Shown piece by piece: positions 31,189 to 42,816 of a stretch of 64,000 nt of DNA. A program made the position numbers and the translations under genes. The notes beneath the pieces are model-generated. The model was not told where the DNA came from and searched no databases. It was given only the letters and a program-made list of their open reading frames with translations. Each line of letters starts with the position of its first letter. Position 1 is the first letter of the stretch. This DNA is from Phoronis australis (Eukaryota > Phoronida > Phoronidae): assembly GCA_002633005.1 (NCBI GenBank), contig NMRA01000508.1, positions 111,590-175,589 of the forward strand, given 5' to 3'.

Positions 31189-34090
31189 ATCCTTATTGCA
31201 GAATTTTCAAACGTCCATATACAGAACGATGCAATACAATAAAAACGTTTTAGTAAAATGTTCGACATTGGTGGTGATTAGGGCGAGAGATATCCTGGAA
31301 TATTAAATGGTGGCTGAGAGAAGAGTACATGTACATGTATACGAAAATACACTTTCCGCTACGGAGCGCAGATTCACGCATCTTGCCATAAGTGTCTCGC
31401 GAGAGATGGCGTGACTGAAAGCGCCCTTGTTTGGAGGAATTTGTACACAGGTGATCTCAGTTGTCCTGTAAGGTACATAACTTGAAACAGGTGTTTCACG
31501 TAAACACAGAAAGCAAGACCAATCTGTCAGAAACGTTTTTGACTGTTTCAGGAAAAACATGTTCAGCTACCGGTGTCATTTTTTGTAACAAAATATGAAA
31601 ACGACAAATCGACATCAACCATAAGGCGCCATCTGTGGAGTCTCCCGTGACAGGTGCGGCGTTGCAAACTTTCGCATAACGTTCAACCACAAGGTATTCC
31701 ATCGACATTGGGACCTTGGTGTAAAACAGATATTCCGGAGTCGAAAACAGACTCCTGCACTTCCCTCGGGATCGGACAGTACATCTCTCCCACACTTTCA
31801 GTTAAACATTGTTTATCTCAGGAAAACAGTGCCTTAGTACCTTTAAAGTGTTTTGTGTTCATAGACATGTATCAATTTCACATTTTGATGAAAATATAAA
31901 TCTTTCTGGTTTAAATATTTGCTGTGATGTGTTGTTTTACTATTTGAGAATTTTAGACAATTTATGACCGATCTCTAGCGAGAATATGTTTTACTCGCGG
32001 ACTTGCACAGTTTAGCGGACATGAACAATAAGAAATGGTATGTGCTAGTGTGGTTGACGTCACAAAGGTCACAGAATCCAGGAGGATGATCCGCCAAAAA
32101 GAGTGTTAATGTGTTGCGCTCAGAAATTTCGATTCCAAATTTCATTTTAATGATCAGTGACGAGTTGAAGTACAATTTTTAGGACAACAACGGGGAAATT
32201 GGTGATGGTGGAAGTCTTCTGAGTGAGTCCATGACAAAATCCTGAAATTAATTGTGCGCCGGAAATAATGTACATGTAAATCGACGATCCCTAAAATGCA
32301 ACCAATTGTAAAGATATTTAAAGAATTAAAATCCTTTAAAAACTTTTATGATTAAAATCAACAATTGCACTCGAAAGTCGAAATGCTATTTTTGTAGATC
32401 ATTTGAAAATATTTTTCGAGGAACTATTGAATAATCTGAAATAAACTGAATATTCTGGAACCGAGATAACGACGTGCTCAGATTATACATGTAGATTATG
32501 TTGAAATTCGACCACACACATGCTGTAGGAAATTTGCCGATGAAAATCAAATAAAAAAGTCATTACAACATAAGTTAATAATGACAATTTTTAAAGAAAA
32601 AATGCAGAAAACAACTTGAAGGTACTTAAATATGCTTTTAACTCAAAGTTTGACGCTACTGACATCGTATCAGAAATTTTGAAAAATTGCCCTGGTTTCC
32701 TGTCCGATCCCCGTGATTTCTGTTTTAAAGGTCGGTGTTCGTGTTTTAAAAGTCGAGCGGTTCGACTTTTTCTTTTTTCATTTTTACTATGAAATATTCA
32801 GTACAATAAATATGCATACTCAGATAGCGCCAAGAGGCATTGTATCAGGGTTAAATAAATATCAAGAAATTTATATACAACTATTATACAAAAATACAAA
32901 AATTAAAAAACGGATGTTAAGATTATAATGACATGTGATTATGAATACACAATTAGTTATTATCGACTCGCACCAAAAGATTTAATATTAAAAAGAAATT
33001 TTGATACAATTTCGAATAAAACCTTATTTTCATTTGGGTCGAGTTCTTTACGTCTATTTAGAAAAAAAAAATTGTTGTACATTTGATGAATTTCAGAATA
33101 TTTTTGAAAAAATTTGTGGGGTATTGTTCGTGTGTCTGGAAAAGCTGTACCCTCTTCTCCCCAAATACCGCACTAGCAAAGAAAACATGAGCATTTGTCT
33201 GAGTGTCTCCACGGGAACATGTCTAACTTTGTCGTTGTTTAGGAATAATCCGTCCGCATTCGTGTTTTTAGGGCTGCTTAGTCGTTTTGAAGGTGCGGAA
33301 GCCTGTTTTCAACTCCGGGATATCTGTTTTACACCGGGTATTTAAATTTCGATTTAACACGTTGAACCATATTCACGTAGATTCGTGCAACAATTTTATC
33401 TGTGTCTGAGCCTTGGACTTCTGACGGTAATATACATGTACAACCCCTTTGACTTCTGGGGCCTTTAATATTGGAATTTGAAATTCATTTTTAAGGAAAA
33501 AGGCTCAAAACGCGAAGTGTAAATATGTATAACACAAAGTGTGTTACAAAAGTTGAAATCTAAAATGTTTTTCAAAGCTTCAAATATTTGTTGATACTAG
33601 TATTCCAAAGTACAAGAAATTGTGGAAACCTTTTAATTTTACACAAGCATACACGCATTCTCTCTAGGGGCATTATTACAAGTTTTTGGTACATAAAAGA
33701 GAATAGGGGTCCATCTACGGTTGAATTTAAGAAATTTACAAAATTTGTTATACGGATATATTTGTTGTGTTGTTATATTCGGAGATTTCAAACTTATTTT
33801 TTTTTTAGATCAGGGAGAAGTGTTTTTAATCTCTAGCAATTTACTGTTTTTCATATTTTTAGAACTGATAGTGCTTCACTAAATTTAATTTGGCCGCCAA
33901 GTCGAAAGCCTGTTTCATTATTTAATTTTGACTACCACTTTCATGAATTATTGTATTCAAATAACAATCTCCTAACTAGTCATTTGTGCTCGAATATAAC
34001 ACTTTAAAAAATCACATATCCTCGACAAAAGCTGGGAATGTTCAGTTATAATTTCATTATTAGGACCAATTAACATTGTTATATTTTTAT
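31189..34090. other. Repeat-rich intergenic stretch
   Basis: 31718-31790 (read on the minus strand) and 33280-33345 share 'CCTGTTTTC.ACTCCGG.ATATCTGTTTTACACC'. 32697-32740 shares 'CTGTCCGATCCC.....TCTGTTTTA'. These look like fragments of one dispersed repeat. The minus-strand frames at 31303-31795 overlap it and I do not call them genes. Confidence 0.45.
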
Positions 34091-34357
34091 TTACTGTTTT
34101 TCGAGATTAACCAAATATTTTGTAGGTTTTTCGTCAAGTTCTATCCACTTGTTTCTAGTTGTTATTGGGGTTTTCATGATATTTTCTCTAAACCATAGTA
34201 TATCCTCCGAAACTTGTTCAAGGATTTTAACGAACACAGCTGGTTTCCAAAATTTTAATATACGTTTGTCTGTATCTTTCTTTTTGATTTGGCTAAAGCA
34301 AACTATTTTGGAACGAATGTGAAGTAAAAAAACAAAAAGTCCCCAATAGTGGGACAT
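34091..34357 (-). pseudogene. L1/Tx1-like LINE fragment (pre-RT segment)
   Basis: Minus-strand frame with the order WFRENI ... RNKWIELDEKPTKYLVNLEKQ near its end. This matches the endonuclease-RT linker motif 'R.RW.E.GEK.TKYF.NLEK' of Tx1-type L1 elements, and the same motif is in the element at 45640-47340 (RSRAQWIKNGEKPTRFFSDL). Only a short remnant survives. Confidence 0.6.
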
Positions 34358-34743
34358 CTAAGCTATCTAAGCAGACACCTGGAATTTCGAGGTCTCTCTA
34401 CTATATGAGTGTCCTCTTTATTGAATCAACGTATTTTGGATCTTTTAAAAGGGAATTACCATAAGCCCGGACCCCTAATAAAATTTGTTATTCGAATCCC
34501 GAGTAATACCGAAGAGTGGTCAGTCTTGCACCCATTATCAATTTTAACATTTTCTAATAAATTTGATAACTACTCTGAAATAAAAAGGTCCAGTCTCGCT
34601 TGTTTGACAGGATTGTTTCGAAGTCTCCAATCTTATGAGCTCCCTTGTTTTTATAACTGGGCGCAAATCTTTGAAAATTATGTTTTGATAAATATAAGTT
34701 CAGCGTATTAGAAAAGTAAAATCTACTTCCCGTCTTTCTCCAA

Positions 34744-34905
34744 GACCTGCCTCCCGTTCAGTAAAGCTAGGACCTCGCTCAAAAGCAAGACTTCGTGAGA
34801 TGACGTGAGACCCTGCCGTGTATTTCGAATGAGAGCAGGTGACGTTAGCTAGATTTTAGCTAGGTCCTAGTGTAGGTCCTAGCGTTAGTGAACGCACGCC
34901 AGGTT
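34744..34905 (-). mobile_element. MITE family A, copy 2 (inverted)
   Basis: CCTCCCGTTCAGTAAAGCTA at the left and GCGTTAGTGAACGCACGCC at the right, with the shared core reversed (AAAGCAAGACTTCGTGAGAT...). Confidence 0.7.
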
Positions 34906-36052
34906 GATCCCATCACCGCCGAAATCAGCGCAACCCATTGTACATGTAATGGAATGTAATCAAGATGGAGACTTACCACTATTAGCTGGAATTTTCTTAT
35001 GTAAATCCTGTGACGTTCCGCTGTTTCGAAATAACTCAGTGCTTTTCTTTCGTTAGTGCTGTTGGTTCGTCGTCAAACGTCTATAGTTTGTGTTGCATGG
35101 AAGCCGATGTCTCTTTATATAAAGCCATCCATGAGCCCGTTCAAGTGGTTGACAACCGTAAATCGGCAGAATCGAGCATTTCTGAATATTAAATGATCAT
35201 TTGTTGCTCACGTTAATGATGTGACGTCGGGTAGCAAAGTTGTTGTTCCGTTTGCTTTGTTATGTCCTCACCAGTGTTGAAATGTTAAATTAAAACGAGG
35301 TAAAAAATGAGAAGATATCTGAATCTTACTTAAGTCTATTAGTTTGGAAAAATCTCAAGATTCCGACTTCGTTTACTGTTGATTCAAGTATCTTAAAGAA
35401 TGATGAGGCGTGTTTGATATATCTTGTTACGTCACGTTATATCGTGGTGAAGCACAACCGGAAATGTCCATCTGGCTTTTCGAATTTGCACTGTTATTGC
35501 TTCAGAATTGTGTTGAATTTTGCTAAACAGCCGGAAATTGTTTGGCATTGATTTTTTAAAAGCGAAAAATCAGCATTGTTTTTCAAAAGATTGTGTTTCC
35601 AGTCTACGAATAATTCACCGATCGACACTCCTCGCTGAGTCTCAAAAATTTCATATAATCTCGGCCCGTCGTCGGCATGATTATAAACAACTCGGGCTCT
35701 CCTAAATAGAGGAGTCTAATGCGGAAATCTTATAACCTCATAAATGAAAGTTTTTGGCAACCTCTTCCCCAAGCCTCAGGATGACGCTGAAACCAATCAG
35801 CACCATCTTGAGGCTTGGGGACGAGGCTGGGTTTTAGGGTTACCTATTTCCGGAGTACTGCATTGTTGGACATAATGCCTGAACTCTAAATTTTCTGACG
35901 ATCAAAGTGAGCTTGCAATTAAGGCGGTGTCTGTAGGTCAACATTCCTGGAAGTAAGACGAGTAGTACATGTAGTTGGAAAGTCTAATACTGAAAGGAAT
36001 GACCAAGCTTGTGAAAATTGACCTATAGTCAGGATTTAGAGTGACGGCTTAA
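34906..36052. other. Intergenic: one hairpin, one possible start exon
   Basis: ATG at 35097 opens a 32-codon frame (MEADVSLYKAIHEPVQVVDN) with a possible donor CC|GTAAAT. It is too short to call a gene. The hairpin at 35761-35826 is listed separately. Confidence 0.35.
35761..35826. repeat. Strong 23-bp inverted repeat (hairpin)
   Basis: CCTCTTCCCCAAGCCTCAGG and its partner CTTGAGGCTTGGGGACGAGG pair over 23 positions with about two mismatches, around a 20-base loop. The loop contains CCAAT. Confidence 0.8.
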
Positions 36053-36185
36053 CAGACCAATCAGAATGCACCATCCTTGACATGCCTTCGTTTCCAAGCC
36101 GCCATTGTACCCGACAAAAAAACGTTGTCTGGTAAAATCTACTGTTCGTTTGTCGGATGTCACGTGACATTTAGAAAGGGGGTGG
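36053..36185 (+). repeat. Dispersed repeat D, copy 1
   Basis: Shares CAGACCAATCAGAATGCA-like start, CGTTTCCAAGCCGCCATT, TACCCGACAAA and GTTTGTCG with 37253-37385 in direct orientation. ACCCGACAA ... TTGTCTGGTAAA inside is a short inverted pair. Confidence 0.65.
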
Positions 36186-36853
36186 AACTTACGATAGCTC
36201 AATATTGTAGTCTCTGTGACCCTTTTTAGGCCTCAAGGAAACGAATAATCTATTGGTCTACATGGGAATCATTTTAAGCACCCACATATACACTTAGCTA
36301 TGTATATCTGAACATACTGAAACAAATGTACAAATACACATATGTATCACCAAAATGTCTTGCTGGATGTTTTATGTGATGTAGTGAATTGGTAATTGGC
36401 GGTATTTGTGGGTATTGTCACAGTAAAACCGCAAATTGTTTTTAATCAGCTCTTATGCATGTAGTTTCGTTTGGCTAATTTAAACTTATATAGCACAAAA
36501 GGAGTCTCAGTCGATACTGATTTGCTCATTGAATTATAGTTATGCACCTTCCCAGATTTTCCAAAACCTGTGAGGTGAGTCGATGAACATGGTATAACTG
36601 CGATTTCCTTTGTCTTGAAACTTTGGCTTTGTCATTTCTCTAACGGTATACCATACAAGCCTTCTAAAATGAGGAGTAGTCCGACATTTCTATAGTTCTT
36701 GGCCTGTTTCGTAAAAATGACTTCAGTAATGCTCCACACAACGATATCTAAAATATTAAGTAAACATCGCTTAAACAAAAATGCAAAGTCTCTGAGAACA
36801 TACATATTACAGTTAGTTATTTGCACAGTTAATTCAAAGTTTTGTGCAACCCA
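36186..36853. other. Intergenic: nothing recognised
   Basis: AT-rich unique sequence without supported features. Confidence 0.4.
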
Positions 36854-37007
36854 CAGGGGCGGATCCAGGATTTTGAGTTAGGGAGCCCATGGCAGAGTAC
36901 AGAGTATTATCCAGGATTTAGCCCGTCCGAAATTCACAACCCCGAAATGTCAAATGGATTCTGGGAGAATTTTAGGGGCCCATGGACCTCTTACTCCCCT
37001 AAATCCG
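36854..37007 (+). mobile_element. hAT-like MITE, family C, 3'-truncated copy
   Basis: Starts CAGGGGCGGATCCAGGATTT, identical in kind to 45183. The interior TCTGGGAGAATTTTAGGGGC is shared. It ends at CCCCTAAATCCG without the final CCTCTG. Confidence 0.65.
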
Positions 37008-37252
37008 AAACTACTCTAGTCCTGTTCAAAGCCCAATCGTTTTGTAATCGTTCCTCTCGAAAAGCTGTTAGACACGTGACTGTGTATTCCTTACCGATTA
37101 CATCCCTTCTAATAACAATCTCGATAACAATGTGCATTTATCGCGGCTGTAAACCTACGTTTTGCTGCATCGGGTCATTGTCTCGGGTGAACATCCCCCA
37201 CCCCCTAAGATATGATGGTCGTGGGAGAACTGACTTATCGCCAGGATTTTTT

Positions 37253-37385
37253 AAGTGACCAATCAGAACGCAGTATTCTTGACACATAATCGTTTCCAAG
37301 CCGCCATTTTACCCGACAAACAACACGTTGTCGGGTAAAACTTATTGTTTGTTTGTCGACATTTCGCAAGAGGGCGGAGTTGCGA
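37253..37385 (+). repeat. Dispersed repeat D, copy 2
   Basis: Direct-orientation match to 36053-36185. Here the internal inverted pair is perfect: TTTTACCCGACAA ... TTGTCGGGTAAAA. Confidence 0.65.
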
Positions 37386-39727
37386 TAGGTCAATTGCCGT
37401 CTCCAGCACGTTATACTTTGCAGAACTGTCGTCACATGGGTGGGGTCGACTTTGTGGTACACTTTCCATTGAGACTGGCGACCACAGGTGGTACATCGCG
37501 TCATTTGTTTGTGTTTGATGTCCATTTCCCTTATCGCCTCTGTTCTGGGGGTTTTGGTCTGGATTTTTTAATGCCACGCCCTGTCCATTGTCTCATGAAA
37601 GTCGTCCCCCAGATTAAACCCGGAGATCTCTACCTGATTTGTCAACCCCTGGCAAGTTCGGCACCGATTTTTTTTGAAAAAGTGCCAAAACGTTTCTTGA
37701 ATATAATGGATCTTTTTTGTACCCTCCATTTTCCTTTGATCATCGTCAATGCACTTTTGCAAATTGTAGGAAATGTTATCATACAGTTCATGTAGGTGAC
37801 GTCGGGTCTATCCGGCATTAAGTATTGTAATGGCTTATAAACAATTAATTTCTATTTTCCATATTTTTTATCAAAATTACAATGTATAATTTGTTACTCT
37901 GATAAAAGTGTTTGCCTATTTTCGAGTGTGATGCGCTTGGAGATTCCTGAAGTTGATGCCGTAAAACTGAACAGATTTTTCGTCGTTACGCGTGCACCTC
38001 GTCACGCACAAGCGATTAGACGATTCCGAGTACATCAACGATAGACAACGCGATACACAATGTAGTTGTTTGTATAACACTCAGTTACCTGTAGTATAAA
38101 AACAATAACACTTTAATCCATAACTGGCACGCTAATTCCTTATCTCTGTGATTGCTTGACCAAATTGGTTAGATGTGAGTATGAAGTAGATGTACGTTGA
38201 ACATTGGCAAATGTTTTTTAGAAGGCTGCAAATCACTGAGAGGTGTCCAGCAAGTATCCTGGCATGGTGCTGGGGAATACCTCTTCATGATGCGGATCAT
38301 GTGAGCCCACTAGGTAGGTCACCTGTTTGCGGATTTTTGTTTTCACATTTAAAAGTTGTCAAATAGCGTTGCCGTTTAGTTCCTGCTATACATTGGCATA
38401 CATGTACATGTAGTTAGGAGTATGAAAATGCAATTGAAGACCGTTCAAATTTTTGGAATTATTATACTCTGTACTGAGCGTTTCAGGATCTATTAATGTG
38501 AGTATCGTTTCACAAATTAAACTTTCACACGCATTAACAATGTTTAAACTTGGACGTTCAAATTCATCGATCCAAAAACAAAATGGCAGACTCCAACGGC
38601 TTTACTCATAGGAACGTACGACCTTTAATGAAACGGCAGTAATGCGTACGTTTTCGTTACATCCAGACCTATGTGATAACCCTCAAAAGCAGCACAGCGT
38701 AACTTTCTTCAAAAGGAACGAGTGCTGCTGTTTTTTTTTTCTCTGAGCAATCAAGCTCGTTGTCAGATAAATACATTTAAGTTGCCCAAAATGTGTGCAT
38801 ACATGTCTGTACTTTTTAAACCATGGGGTCAAACTTGTTGACGTCAAGATCTGTTTTAGATGATGTTTATCACTTTGGTTCTGGCGTCAATACATTCTAA
38901 AGGTTCTGGAAATTTCTGAGAGCAAATCGCACAATCAGTGATATGATTGGATAAGATCATGTGTTTTTTGTTATCCAATCGTTAAGTAAGTGTATTAATA
39001 TAATTTGGGCAGGTAAAGTCTTAAAAATACTATGATGAGATTGCGTAGTTGAAGCTAGAAGACTTGCTACAGTGTACAGAGGAAATTGTACAACAAAGCC
39101 ATTATAAAGAGGATCTTGGCAAGGTCAAAGGTTAACGAAGAGGAAGTCAACTAAGAGCTTGTCACTTGCATCGTGGGTAGAGGATACTGCCTGCAAGTGT
39201 TACGTCACGAAGGACTTTTGCCAGCAAGAACACTGTCACAGTACAGTGTGTGTCAGTTACAAGATTTACCAACAGAGCTGTCATCCAACGATCGAGTCCT
39301 ACCGATTGGAAAGCAGATAAGACGTTTAATTATTTACACATAAGTGATTGAAGAAATCCTTACAGAGGGCTCTAACGTAGATACTCTTATTCACAGTTAG
39401 TCTACTTAATTAACAATAGATTTCATTAGTTTTAATTAGTGGTTATCATATAATAAATTAAGTACTGGATTATACCGTTCTCTCTTCATCCACGCACAAG
39501 GCATAGCTGCGTTTTAAACAAATTCACAGTCAAGACTGAAGAACACCTCGACTTCTTGTTGTTCGTAATGAGTCTACACCCAACTGCAGCTAAATGTTTT
39601 GTAGGAACAAGTCACAGTGACGATAAAATGAATATTGACAAACTGACAAAACATGACCTTGTATGATATTGTTTCTTTTTTGTTATCCGAGGCCGAGAGT
39701 AGTTTCATGCACGCAACCAGCCTTTGA
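37386..39727. other. Intergenic: no supported gene
   Basis: 38215-38300 has a good acceptor (AATGTTTTTTAG) followed by a 26-codon frame ending TGA (GCKSLRGVQQVSWHGAGEYL), possibly a small last exon. 39060-39360 reads protein-like in pieces (YCLQVLRHEGLLPARTLSQY) but is frame-broken. Neither is strong enough to call. Confidence 0.35.
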
Positions 39728-39917
39728 TATGGCAAAGTGAACTTTTGCGAACAAAAAAGCGGGAGGACTAAAAAAAAACGGAGTATCACCTTTTTAGTGG
39801 ACTGTTGTCTCGTTTTCTAGGACTTTTTGTTTCTATAAGGCGGACCTTGTTACCCACTTCGCAAACTGGGGGGCTCGTTCGACCCCACCGAGCCCCCCCC
39901 CCCTTGGGTGAGCGCAT
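39728..39917 (+). mobile_element. MITE family B, copy 3
   Basis: Carries GGACTGTTGTCTCGTTTTCT, GGACTTTTTGTTTCT, GGGGGGCTCG and the terminus TTGGGTGAGCGCATG, in the same orientation as 19979-20214. Confidence 0.6.
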
Positions 39918-40950
39918 GAGTTTTGCTTGTTTTCATTAACCCTTTCACGCCTAGTAGATAATTTGCCTGCATGTTGGCTTACCAGACAAAAACTGCGCTC
40001 AGCAAGTAACAAAGGGGCAATCGCTCTACAGTATGTCTGGTAAAGTCAATGAACGTGAGAATGCCCTCACCCTCATAATGAGGCAGCCCGTTATTATCAG
40101 TACAAACTCTTGGGGCTATTCTCGGGGTCAAAAGCTCGGCAGAATAGAATGCACGGGTCACGTCCGAGAGTTGGCATTGCAACCGTGGTCACTTCAACCA
40201 AGGACTAAAAAGTCACTGTATATATGGACACGCAGAAATTAAATGTGGCGTGGGCGCCAAGTACGCAAGAGCATATTAGAAAATAATCACAAATTCAAAA
40301 TATTAAAAATCCCAATAAACAGCGTCGTGCTCGGTGTGAAACGAACACTTGGCGTTGTGTTAGACAATTCCGCCTTGTTGGTGATACATGTAGATATGCG
40401 CGAGTCAGCGAACGTGGTTCTGGTGCAATGGCTGCGACACCTACAATGTAGCTTCAAAACGGAACAACAAAAATGTCTCATTCAACTATAGCGCTCACAC
40501 GCTCATTGTAAACTTCTTGCCGTAGCAGCTTGCACCTCTTTGTTGGTTAAATTCTGGAAAAACGGTACAGAGTATGTTCCTAGTTCAAACTCAGCAACAT
40601 CGTTTTCAGGTGTGAAACGACTAGGAAGAGATGGCGAATGAAGAATCAACAAAACGTGCACTGTTGGAGCGAGTTGTAAATTATATACAAAGAAGAAATG
40701 TCCAAAACGTAATGTCTATAGAAATGTATATTTTAACTATATATTATGAAAGCTGAATGTCTGCAGAATTTGATGTTTGCATTTTTACCAATCTGCCTTT
40801 TATTGGGCGTCAAAATGTGTCGATGTTGACGGCTTATATTAATTGTCGCACTCGGCGTGTATAGGCTACTGTCACTCGGGTGACGGTGTCACAACCACAA
40901 CTCACCAAGAACACGTCGTTCTTTAAACAAATTGCCTCATTGTGATAGAT
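39918..40950. other. Intergenic: repeat fragment near 39956
   Basis: 39956-39992 matches the flank of the 25.5-kb inverted repeat. No gene is supported. Confidence 0.4.
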
Positions 40951-41174
40951 ATGCGCCACCTGACATCATGTGCAGATAAATATTTCACCAGTCTGTGCGC
41001 GTCTGCAGCGGCAGCGGCAATGGTCGCTACCATCTGGCTAATTTGTTTTTTTAGTTACGTTATGACCTGTGCTAGCCAAAGCCTAACACGCATTCAACTC
41101 CACTATGAACGACTGTCTTCAGCTTTGCCTTTGTCTGATCAAGTCCACAACTTGTCCTATATTAGCATACTGAG
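40951..41174 (+). CDS. Candidate first exon with a membrane anchor
   Basis: ATG at 40951 opens a short polar N-terminus (MRHLTSCADKYFTSL), then a hydrophobic segment at about residues 18-43 (AAAAAMVATIWLICFFSYVM), then a polar stretch that could be helical (TRIQLHYERLSSALPL). The stop at 41176 overlaps a possible donor, CTGAG|GTGACG. The layout resembles the start of a single-pass type II membrane protein such as membrane collagens, but no downstream exon was found. Weak. Confidence 0.3.
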
Positions 41175-41295
41175 GTGACGATAAAAGCTAGGAGATCGTG
41201 GGATGCGTTTTTTTCTCTCAATAAATTTTGTGAACTTGTAAGTAAGAAAAGCCGTAAAATCTGGGTTTCTGCCATAAACATTATAATTTTTGGCT

Positions 41296-41482
41296 GCACG
41301 CGCTTGTAGGAGAGGATGTATGTTCACTGCACGTTCATATAGGAGAGGATGTATGTTCACTGCACGCGCATGTAAGAGAGGATGTATGTTCACTGCACGC
41401 GTATGTAACAGAGAATTTATGTTCACTGCACGCGCTTGTAGGAGAGGATGTATGTTCACTGCACGTGCTTGTAGGGAGAATG
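41296..41482 (+). repeat. 33-bp minisatellite, about 5.7 units
   Basis: Unit ACGCGCTTGTAGGAGAGGAT followed by GTATGTTCACTGC, with point changes between units. 33 is a multiple of three, so frames on both strands stay open and repeat an 11-residue unit (ARACRRGCMFT on the plus strand). This explains the frames there without a gene. Confidence 0.85.
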
Positions 41483-42575
41483 TATTTTCGTAGCTTCTGT
41501 ATCTACAATGCCTTTGCGTTAGTAATATACATGTATTGTCTGACAATAAGGTTTCGGTCAGTTTCTGGTCGAGGTATGAACTACTTTGTTTTTATGTACA
41601 AGAAAGCGAGCACATTGACCAACATGTATTGTTTCATACTGTCACGTGACGGAGGGTAGGTACATTCTGACACTTGTCCTGCAGACGGAGGCAATTTCTA
41701 CCAAAGTACATCTTTTTTGTTCTTTGCACTTTAGTATCTTAGGCTCATCTATCACAATTTTCATCTTACACTCCCTAAAGTCATGGATAAGATTTGCGTC
41801 ACCGACCATATGCTATCTTCTGTAGAGATGGAGTTCATTGATGAATTAATAGGTAAAACGCAGATCGATCAGCTTAAGTTATGAAAGTTTGGAAAGGTAT
41901 AGGCAAACTACAGTACAGCTTAAACAAAACATTTTATTTCATTTGGGCCTTAGTGATATGTGGATGCGAACTTCAATTCGCCTGTTTTATCACAAACATC
42001 TGGATTTCAATAAAAATTGGCTGCCTATCAATCGGTTTGTCTTTTAACAACATATCTTTCTGACATCAATATTCGGCCCACTCGTAAAATCAAAGCGCGA
42101 AGCTTCAACACTGTTTAGATAATACATAAGTAGACCTAATGGCCCTTGATAACGTCAACAATAAAACCTGTTCTGTTTGTATCATCAGTTTGATATCGGA
42201 AACACCTCGGCAACTTTCGTGATAGGAAAATACCAGGGGCGCTTTGGATGTTTGCATTCGGAAAAGCTTTAGTTTTTTCATACCCGCAATATCATCCGAA
42301 ACAACTCGTAAATACACGATTTCTATTGAGTAGCGCATGCGCAGTAGCGTACCAAATGGGGTATTTCTTGGAACCTATACGGATGTTGTGGGGACGGTGA
42401 ACGCCAAGTCATTTCCGCTTGAAACTACACAAGAACTACAGGTTCAGATTTTTTCATATGTCCATATTTTATTGAAACATTATTCGAACCCATTTCTGAT
42501 GCAAGTGACGAATCAGGCTAATTGGCAAGTTCTTGCGTATTTTACGGACAACGCAGGCAGACAGGACTAGATAAC
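41483..42575. other. Intergenic: nothing recognised
   Basis: The frame at 42337-42570 (NGVFLGTYTDVVGTVNAKSF...) has no splice or family support. Confidence 0.35.
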
Positions 42576-42720
42576 TTACTGCGGTTTGAAAGCCATGGTG
42601 TGTTCGGCATGATGCTGCTCACGAAAGTCACCAACTAGCATTTTTGAGTAGCTCCTATCCGCCTCACTACCTACACCTGTGGTAGGCTTTCCATGGAGGT
42701 TAGCGGGCAATGCAAATGTA
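42576..42720 (-). pseudogene. Duplicated coding-like segment, copy 1
   Basis: Minus strand reads GKPTTGVGSEADRSYSKM then LVGDFREQHHAEHTMAF and reaches CCGCA|GTAAGT, a strong donor. The same segment, diverged, occurs at 44080-44210 (LVRDFLQQHPVKHTMV), where stops interrupt it. Family unknown. It may be a gene fragment or part of a dispersed element. Confidence 0.35.
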
Positions 42721-42816
42721 CAGCTGTCGCACTCACGAAGAATAGATGTAGCTGCCATACGAACATACATTAACATGAAGCTCCTTATTTTTGACATGGG
42801 TGACGGGCACCGAATT

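Noticed and set aside
31303-31795. Two overlapping minus-strand frames with exon-like text
   Set aside because: They overlap a dispersed repeat also present at 32.7 and 33.3 kb, and no consistent splice phases link them.
36842-37795. Plus-strand frames of 138 and 155 codons
   Set aside because: The first begins in a hAT-like MITE; the second begins in repeat D and has no motif.
39060-39370. Protein-like pieces (GRGYCLQVLRHEG, LLQCTEEIVQQSHYKED)
   Set aside because: In different frames, interrupted by stops, and no family recognised; probably an old transposon fragment but not supported enough to call.
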